DNA of 64,000 bases from JBEVJK01 sp040510195 (GCA_040510195.1 JBEVJK010000131.1:31690-95689); one strand, 5' to 3'. Shown: positions 16,284 through 26,260, counted from the first letter of the stretch. A program made the numbers and translations. Notes: a model not told the origin generated them from the sequence alone.

Positions 16284-17404
16284 CGCAGATCGAGCTCCGG
16301 GGCGTGCAGAAGTTCTTCGGCGAGGTCCAGGTCATCAAGGACCTCAACCTGAAGATCGCCGACAACGAGTTCATCGTGCTGCTCGGGCAATCCGGCTGCG
16401 GCAAGACGACAACGCTGAGGGCGATCGCCGGGCTGGAGACGATCGACGACGGCGACATCCTGATCGACGGCAAGCCGGTTCAAAACATGAAGGCGTCGGA
16501 CCGCGACATCGCCTTCGTGTTCCAGCTCTATGCGCTCTATCCGCATATGAACGTCTACGAGAACATCGCCTTTCCGCTCAGGGCGACGCGCAAGTCGAAG
16601 GCCGAAGTGGACCAGGAGGTGCGGGCGGTTGCACGCACGCTGCAGATCACCCACCTGCTCGACAAGAAGCCGTCGGCGCTGTCGGGAGGCGACATGCAGC
16701 GCGTGGCGATCGGCCGGGCGCTGGTGCGGCGGCCCAAGGCGCTCTTGATGGACGAGCCGATCGGCGCGCTGGACGCCAAGCTGCGCGAGGAGATGCGGGC
16801 CGAGATCAAGCGGCTGCACATGAAGCAGGGCTCGACGACGATCTACGTGACCCACGACCAGGTCGAGGCGATGAGCCTGGCGGACCGCATCGTGGTGATG
16901 CACGAGGGCATCCTCCAGCAGACCGGAACGCCGGAGGAGGTCTACGAGCACCCGGCCAACCTGTTCGTGGCGCGCTTCGTCGGCAGCCCGATGATGAACG
17001 TGACGCCGGCGCGGGTGTCGGAGACCGACCAGACCGCCACGGTGACGGTGGAGGGCGCTGCCGAGGGCTTCGCCTTCCCGCGCGAGATTTTGGCCCGGCT
17101 CGACCGGATCGATGCTGCGAACGGCCATCTGGCGCTGGGCATCCGGCCGGAGGGCGTGCTGGTGGAGAAGAGCGCGAAGGCCGGCTACCTGCCGGTCGAG
17201 GCCCACATCATCGAGCCGCTCGGCGCCTACGACATCGTCGACCTGAAGGTCGGTTCGCAGATGCTGCGGGCGCGCACGCGAAGCGGCTTCGTCGAACAGG
17301 CGGGCGACCGCGTGTTTGCCCGGATCGACCCGGCGCAGGCGCACTTCTTCGACTCCGAGAGCGGGCTATCGCTCGGCCTCGGGTCCGGCGGGGAGGTCGG
17401 CTGA
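16280..17404 (+). CDS. ABC transporter ATP-binding protein 1 (MalK/UgpC-type)
   Basis: A 374-residue ATPase with Walker A GQSGCGKTTT, Q-loop FVFQLYALYPHM, signature LSGGDMQRVAIGRALVR, Walker B ALLMDEPIGALD and switch histidine YVTHDQVEAM. A C-terminal TOBE/OB domain follows from about residue 240. The signature has D where many MalK proteins have Q. The start is a GTG at 16280 overlapping the previous stop. It is followed directly by a second ATPase, so the transporter probably uses a heterodimer rather than the usual homodimer. Confidence 0.92.
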   Translation: MTQIELRGVQKFFGEVQVIKDLNLKIADNEFIVLLGQSGCGKTTTLRAIAGLETIDDGDILIDGKPVQNMKASDRDIAFVFQLYALYPHMNVYENIAFPLRATRKSKAEVDQEVRAVARTLQITHLLDKKPSALSGGDMQRVAIGRALVRRPKALLMDEPIGALDAKLREEMRAEIKRLHMKQGSTTIYVTHDQVEAMSLADRIVVMHEGILQQTGTPEEVYEHPANLFVARFVGSPMMNVTPARVSETDQTATVTVEGAAEGFAFPREILARLDRIDAANGHLALGIRPEGVLVEKSAKAGYLPVEAHIIEPLGAYDIVDLKVGSQMLRARTRSGFVEQAGDRVFARIDPAQAHFFDSESGLSLGLGSGGEVG

Positions 17405-18484
17405 ATGGCCCAAATCGAACTCAGGGACATCACCAAGACCTTCGGGGCTCACACGGCGCTCCGGAACCTGAACCTCGACATCGCCGACGGCGAGTTCTTC
17501 GTGCTGCTCGGCGAGACCGGAGCCGGCAAGACCACCACGCTCAGGCTAATCGCCGGCCTGGAGAATCCCGACCACGGCCAGGTGCTGATCGACGGCACCG
17601 ATGTCGGCAAATGGGGGGCGGCCGAGCGCGACGTGGCGCTGGTGCTGCAGCAATACTCGCTCTATCCGCGCTACACGGTGCGGGAGAACCTCGAATTCCC
17701 GCTCAAGTCCAAGATCCGCCGTGTCGAGCCGCAGGAGATCAAGGAGCGGGTGGCGCGGGCGGCGCGGACGCTGCGCATCGAGCACCTGCTCGACCGCAAG
17801 ACCGACCGGCTGTCGGGCGGCGAGATGCAGCGCGTGTCGATCGGCCGGGCGATCGTCAGGAAGCCGCGCGTTTTTCTCATGGACGAGCCGCTCTCCAACC
17901 TCGACGCCAAGCTGCGCGAGGCGCTGCGCACCGAGCTCAAGAACCTGCAGATGACGCTCGGCGCAACCTTCCTGTTCGTGACCCACGACCAGATCGAGGC
18001 CATGTCGATGGGCGACAAGGTGGGCGTGCTCAACCATGGCCGGCTGGTGCAGACCGGCACGCCGCAGGACATCTACAACAATCCGCGTGACACCTTCGTG
18101 GCGAGCTTCGTCGGCTCGCCGCCGATGAACCTGCTCGATGGCCGGCTGATCGGCGGTCGCGCCGTCGTGGCGCCGATCAATTTCGAGCTGCCCTATGCGG
18201 CGGCGGGGGCCGAGACCTCGGAGGGGCGGCCGCTGATCTTCGGCATCCGGCCGGAAGACGTCTATCTCGAGGCCGGGGCACCGGTCGAGGCGAAGGTGCA
18301 CGACGTCGAGAATCACGGCGTGGAGAAGATCCTCACTCTGCGGGCTGGCGACACGATGGTGCGGGTGACGGTGCCGGCGCAGACGCATGTCGCGCTGGAG
18401 GAGGATGTGCGGTTCGCCTGGAACGAGCAGAAGGTGGTGCTGTTCGACCACGGGTCTGGAGTAAGCCTCAGGCACGCCGGTTGA
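17405..18484 (+). CDS. ABC transporter ATP-binding protein 2 (MalK/UgpC-type)
   Basis: A 359-residue ATPase beginning immediately after the stop of the first. It has Walker A GETGAGKTTT, Q-loop LVLQQYSLYPRY, signature LSGGEMQRVSIGRAIVR, Walker B VFLMDEPLSNLD and switch FVTHDQIEAMSMGD, then a TOBE domain. The Walker A sequence and Q-loop differ clearly from its partner, as expected for diverged subunits of an asymmetric pair. It is the last gene of the operon. A structured, AT-rich region follows. Confidence 0.92.
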   Translation: MAQIELRDITKTFGAHTALRNLNLDIADGEFFVLLGETGAGKTTTLRLIAGLENPDHGQVLIDGTDVGKWGAAERDVALVLQQYSLYPRYTVRENLEFPLKSKIRRVEPQEIKERVARAARTLRIEHLLDRKTDRLSGGEMQRVSIGRAIVRKPRVFLMDEPLSNLDAKLREALRTELKNLQMTLGATFLFVTHDQIEAMSMGDKVGVLNHGRLVQTGTPQDIYNNPRDTFVASFVGSPPMNLLDGRLIGGRAVVAPINFELPYAAAGAETSEGRPLIFGIRPEDVYLEAGAPVEAKVHDVENHGVEKILTLRAGDTMVRVTVPAQTHVALEEDVRFAWNEQKVVLFDHGSGVSLRHAG

Positions 18485-18495
18485 GCGTTTCGAGG

Positions 18496-18558
18496 TAGGT
18501 GTACCGATTCGGCACAGGAGGTGGGGAAGCGGCGGATTCCGCTTTCGACCGACACCTA
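18496..18558. other. nested inverted repeats after the ABC operon
   Basis: Outer arms TAGGTGT (18496-18502) and ACACCTA (18552-18558) enclose an inner hairpin AAGCGG-N6-CCGCTT. It could fold in the 3' untranslated region of the ABC operon, but there is no T-run at its end. Beyond it the sequence is AT-rich. A 9-bp direct repeat TTGGCCGAA occurs at 18568-18576 and 18623-18631. Confidence 0.35.
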
Positions 18559-18649
18559 TGGAGAAAGTTGGCCGAAAATTTTTCTACCTCAAGTTATATT
18601 TGGTCATCGTTTGCACAGAAAATTGGCCGAAGGGTTAACTAATAAGTAA

Positions 18650-18773
18650 CTATGAGGTTGTCATCGCGCAGACATGCGCGCTAGTCATCATCGCGTTTAC
18701 GATCACTGATCGAACTGTCACTAAATGGCAGAACAGGGGGAGTTTAAAGCCCTTTGGCTCTCCCTGTCTTTTT
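18650..18773 (+). ncRNA. candidate small RNA with intrinsic terminator
   Basis: The gene-free stretch 18485-18927 contains, on the plus strand, a perfect hairpin CGCGCA-GACA-TGCGCG (18665-18680) and then a strong terminator at 18733-18773. The last upstream gene ends 250 bp earlier with a separate repeat structure, and the next plus-strand gene starts 155 bp after the terminator with its own ribosome site. This is the layout of an independent small RNA. The 5' end is a guess; the AT-rich segment around 18595-18650 could hold the promoter. No known family was recognised. Confidence 0.4.
18733..18773 (+). terminator. Rho-independent terminator
   Basis: Left arm ACAGGGGGAG (18733-18742) pairs with CTCTCCCTGT (18758-18767) over ten positions with one G-U pair. 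The loop contains AAAG/CTTT, and the structure is followed by CTTTTT (18768-18773). Confidence 0.75.
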
Positions 18774-18927
18774 CTCGAATTCCTCTCCTATTGGCATACT
18801 CGTTCATCCAAATTGGTGACCGTCCCCGCGGCAGCAATCGTGCTAGGTTGCCTTCGCGTCAGGGACATCCATGGGCGATGGCGGGTGGTGGCCAGAGACT
18901 CCCTAGCGCGAGTGACAGGAGGCACCC

Positions 18928-19146
18928 ATGGCCGTACTTCATACGCCCGCCGTGCGCGGCGCGCATGCCCCCCATAGTGCAAGGCTGGTCCGCGAGGTCT
19001 ACGAGGCGGCCTGCCGCGTAGACGCGAGGCTGCCGGACTCGCACCCGGCAAGCGTGACCGCCAAGAAGCTGATCGCAGCATTCAAGGACGAGCTTGCCGT
19101 CCGCCGCCTGTGGCTGGCGAACATTACCCCGCTCGGGCACGCCTGA
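18928..19146 (+). CDS. small conserved-looking hypothetical protein
   Basis: A 72-residue soluble protein starting MAVLHTPAVRGAHAPHSARL, with an amphipathic helix around REVYEAACRVDARLPDSHP and KKLIAAFKDELAVRRLWLAN. An excellent ACAGGAGG ribosome site lies 5-6 bp before the ATG at 18928, much better than most in the window. It is convergent with pccB (88-bp gap). No family recognised and no function proposed. Confidence 0.7.
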   Translation: MAVLHTPAVRGAHAPHSARLVREVYEAACRVDARLPDSHPASVTAKKLIAAFKDELAVRRLWLANITPLGHA

Positions 19147-19234
19147 GCCCTCTCTCGGATACCTCCAAAGGATGAGCCCCCTCGCGTGACGGCGAGGCGG
19201 CGGCCCGCTGCCGAGCGCTGCTTCCTGCCTGCTC

Positions 19235-20767
<1,533 letters not shown>

Positions 20768-20842
20768 GGCTCTCTCCGACGTGGCGTCCGCTCCGGTGTT
20801 ACCACGCCGCGCCGGGAGAGCAAGCGGGCCGATGCGGAGCCG

Positions 20843-21283
20843 CTACCAGGTGCCGCTGTTGGGCATGGAGGCCCAGGGCTCGGCCTTGTCCTTGGCGGGG
20901 CCTTTCTGAAGCAGCTCGATCGAGATCCCGTCCGGCGACTTGATGAACGCCATGTTGCCGTCGCGCGGCGGCCGGTTGATGGTGACGCCGTTTTCCATCA
21001 GTCGCTCGCACGTGGCGTAGATGTCGTCGACCTCGTAGGCGAGGTGGCCGAAATTCCGGCCTCCCTTGTAGTCCTCAGGATCCCAGTTGAAGGTAAGCTC
21101 GACGAGCGGCGCCTTGGTCGTGACGCCGACATGCTCGTCCTCCGGCGCGGCCAGGAAGATCAGCGTGTAGCGGCCCTGCTGGTTCTCGAAGCGGCGGACC
21201 TCCTTCAGGCCGAGCTTGGTCACGAAGAAGTCGAGCGATTCATCGATGTCGCGGACGCGGATCATGGTGTGCAGGTAACGCAT
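20843..21283 (-). CDS. gloA: lactoylglutathione lyase / glyoxalase I-like VOC protein
   Basis: A 146-residue VOC-superfamily protein aligned with GloA from its first residues (MRYLHTMIRVRDIDESLDFF). The four expected metal ligands are present: His5 in YLHTM, Glu in PLVELTFNW, His in NFGHLAYEV, and Glu in ISIELLQKG. The enzyme converts the methylglyoxal-glutathione adduct to lactoylglutathione. The ATG at 21283 gives the standard start. Being next to pccB suggests methylmalonyl-CoA epimerase as an alternative VOC role, but the N-terminus fits glyoxalase I better. Confidence 0.85.
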   Translation of the reverse strand: MRYLHTMIRVRDIDESLDFFVTKLGLKEVRRFENQQGRYTLIFLAAPEDEHVGVTTKAPLVELTFNWDPEDYKGGRNFGHLAYEVDDIYATCERLMENGVTINRPPRDGNMAFIKSPDGISIELLQKGPAKDKAEPWASMPNSGTW

Positions 21284-21508
21284 CTCAAAGTTCCTCAGAG
21301 CAACTACAGGAAGGGCGATAGCCGAACATAGGGCGCATGTGGCTGGAGCGGCAACCTCTGACCGCGCTTTGCACGGCAGATAAGAATAGACGCAGTATTT
21401 CGCGGCGAGGTGTTGAAAAGTGGTCGGCGGGCCTTGCACAGACCGGAAGGGCCAATGCATGCTCTGCGCAGAATCAGGTGCGGCGTTTCGAGGAAAGGGT
21501 GCGTTCGG

Positions 21509-22105
21509 ATGGGGGACAAGGCCTCTTTCATGGGGCGCGACGCGGCGGACGACGACGCGTTCACCCGCAGTGATGCCGGCGATGCCGCCGGTCTTTTCGA
21601 AATATCCGGCGCGATCAAATGGTTCGATGTGGCCAAGGGCTATGGCTTCATCCTGCCGGACGCGCGGGAGATGGGCGACATCCTCCTGCACGTGACCTGC
21701 TTGCGGCGCGACGGCTTCCAGACGGCGCTCGAGGGTTCGCGCGTGGTGTGCCTGGTCAAGCAGAGCGATCGCGGGCTGCAGGCGTTCCGCGTCATCTCGA
21801 TGGACACGTCCACGGCGATCCATCCGGCTGAAATGCAGGAGCAGCGCACGCACGTCTCGATCACGCCCGACAGCGGGCTGGAGCGGGCGCTGGTCAAATG
21901 GTTCAACCGCACCAAGGGCTTCGGCTTCCTGACCCGCGGAGAGGGGACTGAGGACATCTTCGTGCACATGGAGACGCTCCGGCGTTTCGGCGTGACCGAG
22001 CTCAGGCCGGGGCAGGTGGTTCTCGTGCGCTTCGGGCGCGGCGACAAGGGGTTGATGGCGGCGGAAATCCATCCCGACATCGGCACGCTGCCGGTCGCCC
22101 ACTAG
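21509..22105 (+). CDS. double cold-shock-domain protein
   Basis: A 198-residue protein with two cold-shock domains. Domain 1 (about residues 33-100) has IKWFDVAKGYGFILPD and DILLHVTCL. Domain 2 (about 128-195) has VKWFNRTKGFGFLTRGEG and DIFVHMETLRRFG. The RNP1 motifs are KGYGFI and KGFGFL. The second domain is the more canonical; the first has LLH in place of VFVH. Such tandem CSD proteins are common in Rhizobiales and probably bind single-stranded RNA or DNA. ATG 21509 has an AGGAAAGGG site. It is divergent from gloA. Confidence 0.88.
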   Translation: MGDKASFMGRDAADDDAFTRSDAGDAAGLFEISGAIKWFDVAKGYGFILPDAREMGDILLHVTCLRRDGFQTALEGSRVVCLVKQSDRGLQAFRVISMDTSTAIHPAEMQEQRTHVSITPDSGLERALVKWFNRTKGFGFLTRGEGTEDIFVHMETLRRFGVTELRPGQVVLVRFGRGDKGLMAAEIHPDIGTLPVAH

Positions 22106-22149
22106 GGCCGCTCCGGCGCGGCGGCGCCTGTGCCACCTTCGGTCGAGAC

Positions 22150-22908
22150 ATGACGAAGACCTTTGCCCGCGACGGCTTCGAAATCGCCTTCCTCGACCGT
22201 GGGGAAGGCGAGCCGGTGCTCCTGATCCATGGCTTCGCGTCCAGCCATTTCGTCAACTGGGTGTCTCCAGGCTGGTTCAAGACGCTCGACGAGGCCGGCT
22301 ATCGGGCCGTCGCCTTCGACCACCGCGGTCACGGCCTTTCGTCCAAGAGCTACGACCCGGCCGACTACACGCCCGAGAAGATGGCAGCCGATGCGGCCGG
22401 ATTGCTCGATCATCTCGGCATCGAGCGCGTCCATGCGATGGGCTACTCGATGGGCGCCAGGGTCGCCGCCTTCCTGGCGCTCGGCGAGCCGGCGCGCGTG
22501 GCGACGCTGGTGCTCGGCGGGCTCGGCATCGGCATGGTCGACGGTGTGGGCGACTGGGACACGATCGCCGCGGCACTGATGGCCGAGGACCCGGCCATCA
22601 CGACCGACCCGCGCGGCCGCGCGTTCCGGGCGTTTGCCGACCAGACGAAGAGCGACCGGCGGGCGCTCGCCGCCTGCATCGCCACCTCGCGCGCGCTGCT
22701 TTCCGAGGACGACGTCGCACGGATCACCCAGCCGACGCTGGTCGCCGTGGGAACCAAGGACGACATCGCCGGCGACCCAGAGGCGCTGGCCGGGCTGATG
22801 CCCAACGCCGAGGCATTTCCGATCGAAGGACGCGACCATATGCAGGCCGTCGGCGATCGAAGCTTCAAGGCGAAAGTGGTCGATTTCCTGCGGCGACACC
22901 CTCTTTGA
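22150..22908 (+). CDS. alpha/beta hydrolase
   Basis: A 252-residue alpha/beta-hydrolase-fold protein. VLLIHGFASSHFVNW carries the oxyanion-hole HG motif. The nucleophile elbow is MGYSMGARVAA (Ser about residue 100). An acid is likely in GTKDDIAGD, and the catalytic histidine is in EGRDHMQAVGD near the C-terminus. Substrate unknown. A GC-rich terminator immediately follows the stop. It is the last chromosomal gene before the left boundary of the integrase island. Confidence 0.88.
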   Translation: MTKTFARDGFEIAFLDRGEGEPVLLIHGFASSHFVNWVSPGWFKTLDEAGYRAVAFDHRGHGLSSKSYDPADYTPEKMAADAAGLLDHLGIERVHAMGYSMGARVAAFLALGEPARVATLVLGGLGIGMVDGVGDWDTIAAALMAEDPAITTDPRGRAFRAFADQTKSDRRALAACIATSRALLSEDDVARITQPTLVAVGTKDDIAGDPEALAGLMPNAEAFPIEGRDHMQAVGDRSFKAKVVDFLRRHPL

Positions 22909-22910
22909 AG

Positions 22911-22929
22911 GGGCGCGACGCGCCCTTTT
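22911..22929 (+). terminator. Rho-independent terminator of the alpha/beta hydrolase gene
   Basis: GGGCGC (22911-22916), a three-base loop, then GCGCCC (22920-22925) and TTTT. It lies two bases after the TGA at 22906-22908. Confidence 0.75.
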
Positions 22930-22972
22930 CCGGCGGCGAAGCGCCCGCTTGCGCCGTGCCATTGCTCCGATT

Positions 22973-22984
22973 ATTAAACTAATA
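22973..22984. repeat. candidate left attachment core (attL)
   Basis: ATTAAACTAATA occurs here and again at 26663-26674 in the same orientation. The two copies flank the integrase remnant and its passenger genes (3.7 kb). The sequence before each copy is also alike (GCTCCGATT versus GCTTCGAA, offset by one base). No tRNA gene is next to either copy, so the target would be intergenic. Confidence 0.5.
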
Positions 22985-23101
22985 GTTAGAGTACAGTTTT
23001 CCCGCCTTTGAGGTGGTCGGCATGTTGTCTCTAAGTGTTATTATCAGTTGTATTTTCCGGCTAAGCGGCTATTTCTGTATCTCAACCAGTGAAGCGCTGT
23101 C

Positions 23102-23123
23102 TGCGTCCAAATTTGTGTCTAAA
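23102..23123 (+). repeat. candidate left integrase arm-type sites
   Basis: Two direct copies of TGYGTCYAAA (TGCGTCCAAA at 23102-23111 and TGTGTCTAAA at 23114-23123), 12 bp apart, lie just upstream of the integrase start. The same pair recurs at 26549-26569 near the other end of the island. Small directly repeated sites on both inner flanks are what tyrosine integrases use as arm sites. Confidence 0.45.
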
Positions 23124-23143
23124 TGTCGCGAGGTGTTCTGAAG

Positions 23144-24397
23144 ATGACCCAAGCTCTGACCGTGAAGCGCGTCGAAGCGCTGACCAAGAGACCGCCCACC
23201 GCCACGGTCGAGATCGCCGACGCCGGCTGTCCGGGACTCGTGCTCGTCGGCGGCCGGCGTGGCGACTGGAAGTGGTGCGCTTCCGCTGGCAGCGGGAGAG
23301 CGTCAAGTTCAGGCTGGGCTGCTATGGCGCGGGGCCGGGCGAACTCGACTTGAAAGAAGCCCGCGAGAAGGCCGAGGGGGTGCAGCGGCTGGTGCAGCGC
23401 GGTGTCGACCCGCGCGTCGAGGAGCAAGCCGCCAAGGCTGACGACCGGCTGGTTGAGAACGTGCTCGACCGCTATCTGGCGGAGCACGTCGACAAGCGCA
23501 ACAGGCGCAACTCAGCGAAGCAGAACCGGCAGATCATCGAAGCCCGGATCAGGCCGGTTTGGCGCGGCCGGCTGATCTCCGATCTCGATCGCCACGCCAT
23601 CAACGCCCTCATCAAGCCGATCATCGTTAGCCGGCCGGCACTGGCGCACCGGGTGCGATCGATCATCAGCCGCTGGTGCAGGTGGATGGTCGAGGAGGAC
23701 ATCCTCGACGACAGCCCGTTCCGGGCGATCCGGGTGCCGCCGCCGATCGTCGCCCGCGAGCGTGTGCTGTCAACGGCCGAGGTCCGCACCTTCCTGCTGG
23801 CCTGCCGGCGGCTGCCAATGCCGGTCGCCGGCTGCTTTGAGCTGCTTCTCCTGACCGGCCAGCGCCGCGAGGAGGCGGCGGCGATGACGTGGGACGAGGT
23901 CGATCTCGACGCCAGCGAGCCGCGCTGGACAATGCCTCGCGAACGATCGAAGAACGGCAAGCCGCATCTCGTGCCGCTGGTCGGGCGCGCGCTCGCCATC
24001 CTGCACGAGTAGCGAGCGTGGCAGGCGGCGCAGTTCGGCCAGCCGTGTCGCTTCGTGTTCTCGCTCAAGGGCGACCGCTCGATGACCAGTCTCAGCTGGT
24101 TCAAGGAGCGGCTCGAGATGACCAAGCTGGCCGGGACGCCGACTGCGCCGTGGACGATCCATGATCTCCGACGAAGCTTTTCGACCTTGGCGAGCGAGTA
24201 CTTGGACGCCCAGCCGCACGTAGTGGAGGCGGTGCTGAACCATCAGAGCGGGGCGGCCAAGCGAGGGGTCGCCGGCACCTACAACCGCGCATTGTATTTG
24301 CCCGCAGCGCCGGCAACTGCTGGCGCAGTTGTCGGACTTCGTCACGGCGCTCCGCCAGCCGGAAGAGCAGAGCGAGCCGCCCGCCAAGGTCGCCTGA
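23144..24397 (+). pseudogene. tyrosine-type integrase, decayed
   Basis: Three frame segments combine into one phage/ICE integrase of about 417 residues. Segment 1 starts MTQALTVKRVEALTKRPPTA and includes DAGCPGLVLV. A one-base loss near 23265-23285 moves to the frame reading VRFRWQRESVKFRLGCYG through RPVWRGRLISDLDRHAIN and LLLTGQRREEAAAMTWDEVD. A TAG at 24010-24012 interrupts this frame, but it continues WQAAQFGQPCRFVFSLKGD and TIHDLRRSFSTLASEYL. A further shift near 24300 leads to RRQLLAQLSDFVTALRQPEE and TGA 24395-24397. Catalytic Arg (TGQRREE), HxxR (HDLRR), His (LNHQSG) and Tyr (TYNR) are all recognisable. Three lesions make it inactive unless all are sequencing errors. Confidence 0.88.
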
Positions 24398-25054
24398 CGC
24401 CAACGGGAAGGCGGGCAAACTTGCCCGACATATGCCGACTCGAACCCACCATAGGCCAGAGCCTTCTGACCGCAGGTCAAGTTTGCATTAACCCGGCCCG
24501 CGCATTCTCTTCGCCATGCCGAAGGTCACGATCGTCGCTTCACGCGAAACACCCGCAGATGAGCGTCACCGATCGTTTTGGACCGTGGAGAACGGCCAAG
24601 CGACAGGCATTGACAATGGCTGCAACTTTCCAGCTCACGACGTGGATGAACTACTAGCAGCGCTTCAGTCGGCAAGGCTGAGCCCGACCCTCAAGCCGCC
24701 ATCGCCGACCCGGTCGCTGCGAGCGACATCTTCACCGCCGCAGCCGCAGGCCATAACTGTCTTTATTAACCGCAATCTAGAGACCAAAATCTGGCCTTGA
24801 TCCCCCCGGAGCAGTCTCGAACGCACCGCTTCTGGTCCCTATTGGGGAACAGACTTGCAGTCCATGGTTGAGGCAGCTCTTGACGGGATGGTGGCGCGCG
24901 TCGCACCCGCATCGCACAACATTCTAGAAAATCCAAAATCGTGACTGGCCCAAACAGTTTGCCGGCTTCTGGCCCTAGCGCGTTGGCCTGTTGCAGCGGC
25001 TGATTGGCGGGTTACTTCGGGGCTGGGGAGCCTTCCAATAATGTTTAGCGCAAA
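24398..25054. other. island stretch with no convincing gene
   Basis: This 657-bp region between the integrase remnant and the HEIGH-motif gene has lower and uneven GC content. The only start-to-stop frame of note is 24516-24800, listed separately. Nothing else, including RNA hairpins with T-runs, was seen. It is probably decayed island DNA. Confidence 0.5.
24516..24800 (+). CDS. doubtful small hypothetical protein
   Basis: A 94-codon frame starting MPKVTIVASRETPADERHRS, whose first 50 residues look protein-like (SFWTVENGQATGIDNGCNFP, then DVDELLAALQSARL). The second half becomes Pro/Ser-rich (KPPSPTRSLRATSSPP) and less gene-like, as if a frame had been lost. There is no clear ribosome site before the ATG. 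It lies in the integrase island. It may be a fragment or a chance frame. Confidence 0.25.
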   Translation: MPKVTIVASRETPADERHRSFWTVENGQATGIDNGCNFPAHDVDELLAALQSARLSPTLKPPSPTRSLRATSSPPQPQAITVFINRNLETKIWP

Positions 25055-25366
25055 GTGAGGGCGTACGCCCTTGCGTTGTGCCTTGTTACAAGTCCTGTCC
25101 TCTCGGACGAGGTTTGCATCATCACGTATGCGAACGACCTCGGGCCGAAGGTCACGGACGAGATCAGGGCGCATGAAATCGGCCACTGCAACTGCCCAGA
25201 CTGGGAGCATCCCAAGCGCGAGCACATGTTCGCCAAGGGCACTCCTCCGCCGAAAGAGTGCCGTGGCCCAGCTCGCCGTCCCCTCTATGAGCGCTCGGTA
25301 TCCACAGAAGACGCGATTCGCATCTGCGGCAGTCTTGGGTGCACGGATATCGAGGATTGGCAGTAG
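25055..25366 (+). CDS. small secreted protein with HEIGHC metal-binding motif
   Basis: A 103-residue protein starting (GTG) MRAYALALCLVTSPVLSDEV, which has a short signal peptide. The mature part reads VCIITYANDLGPKVTDEIRA and then HEIGHCNCPDW. The HExxH zinc motif followed by C-N is arresting, because the protein is far smaller than ordinary metzincins or thermolysins. It resembles short rhizobial hypothetical proteins with a HEIGHCNGW-type motif, from memory and not checked. The ribosome site is weak. It lies in the integrase island between the decayed integrase and the nuclease-like gene. A zinc-binding or mini-protease role is inference only. Confidence 0.65.
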   Translation: MRAYALALCLVTSPVLSDEVCIITYANDLGPKVTDEIRAHEIGHCNCPDWEHPKREHMFAKGTPPPKECRGPARRPLYERSVSTEDAIRICGSLGCTDIEDWQ

Positions 25367-25569
25367 CCTTTGCGAGGCGCAGTCGGCGAGTAAATGACGA
25401 AGCTGGAGAAGGCATGGCCCCTCCTTTCCGGCAACGCACTCCGCCCGGCGAATGCCAACGTTGGCGATGGTTCTTGCCGACAACAGATTGGCAGCCAAAA
25501 GCAAGCATGCCGTCGCGGAAGTCGCTACAGCGTTGCCGCGAATCACGATGACAACTGGGCGTAGAGTAA

Positions 25570-26226
25570 ATGGGCCTCTTTCGAGTGCTGGTGAGGTTGT
25601 TTGCCAGAAGGAGCCGCACGCAGTCCTATCGCACGACGACGGAACCGCTCCAACCGCTATCCCTTCGGACGCAGGACGAGCTGCTTGTGGTCACCCGGCC
25701 GCAGCCGGCGGGAACCGTCCTACGGGGTCGGTCCCACGTGATCGATGGAGACACCATCGTGATCAAGGGCATTCACATTCGGCTTGCCGGCATAGATGCG
25801 CCCGAACTCGATCACCCTTGGGGCCGGCAGTCGAAATGGGCCTTGATCCATTTGTGCAAGGGGCACACGGTGACGGCCCGGTTCAAGCCCGATGAACTTT
25901 CACACAACCGCAGGGTAGCAGAATGTTTCCTGCCCGATGGGCGCGATTTGGCAGCCGAGCTGGTCCGCATTGGCTTGGCTCTTGACTGGCCGACATTCTC
26001 AGGCGGCAAGTATCGGCACCTAGAGCCAGAAGATGTGCGACGCAAGAAACTCTGGCGCACTGCGGCTCGCCAACGCGGCATGCTTCAAGTGCTGGACGCT
26101 CGCCAGCAGCGAGAACAAGTCCGCATTCCTCCCATGAAATGTAATGTCGTCCCTGGATATCAACTGAAATCACTCATCGATGAATTGCCGCCTAGGGTCG
26201 CGCCCGCCTCACCAAGATCTCGTTGA
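25570..26226 (+). CDS. thermonuclease (SNase-like) family protein
   Basis: A 218-residue protein with one staphylococcal-nuclease-like domain from about residue 55: VIDGDTIVIKGIHIRLAGID, with APELDHPWGRQSKWAL, ARFKPDELSHNRRVAECFLP and DLAAELVRIGLALDWPTF. The active-site pattern D-(R)LxGIDAPE is present (RLAGIDAPE), and an Arg in NRRVAECF occupies the second arginine position. The N-terminal 40 residues are basic with a short hydrophobic start (MGLFRVLVRLFARRS) rather than a clear signal peptide. It is an island passenger. Family activity is Ca-dependent nucleic-acid hydrolysis; here function is unproven. Confidence 0.82.
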   Translation: MGLFRVLVRLFARRSRTQSYRTTTEPLQPLSLRTQDELLVVTRPQPAGTVLRGRSHVIDGDTIVIKGIHIRLAGIDAPELDHPWGRQSKWALIHLCKGHTVTARFKPDELSHNRRVAECFLPDGRDLAAELVRIGLALDWPTFSGGKYRHLEPEDVRRKKLWRTAARQRGMLQVLDARQQREQVRIPPMKCNVVPGYQLKSLIDELPPRVAPASPRSR

Positions 26227-26260
26227 TGTGGAGCGCTCGATAAGCCCCGAGGGCGAGCCG

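Noticed and set aside
18635..18650. CtrA-like TTAA-N7-GTAAC site
   Set aside because: One mismatch in an AT-rich segment with no adjacent cell-cycle gene; not distinguishable from chance.
22909..23143. tRNA gene as integration target next to the integrase
   Set aside because: No cloverleaf or T-loop (GTTCGAATC-like) sequence was found beside either candidate att site.
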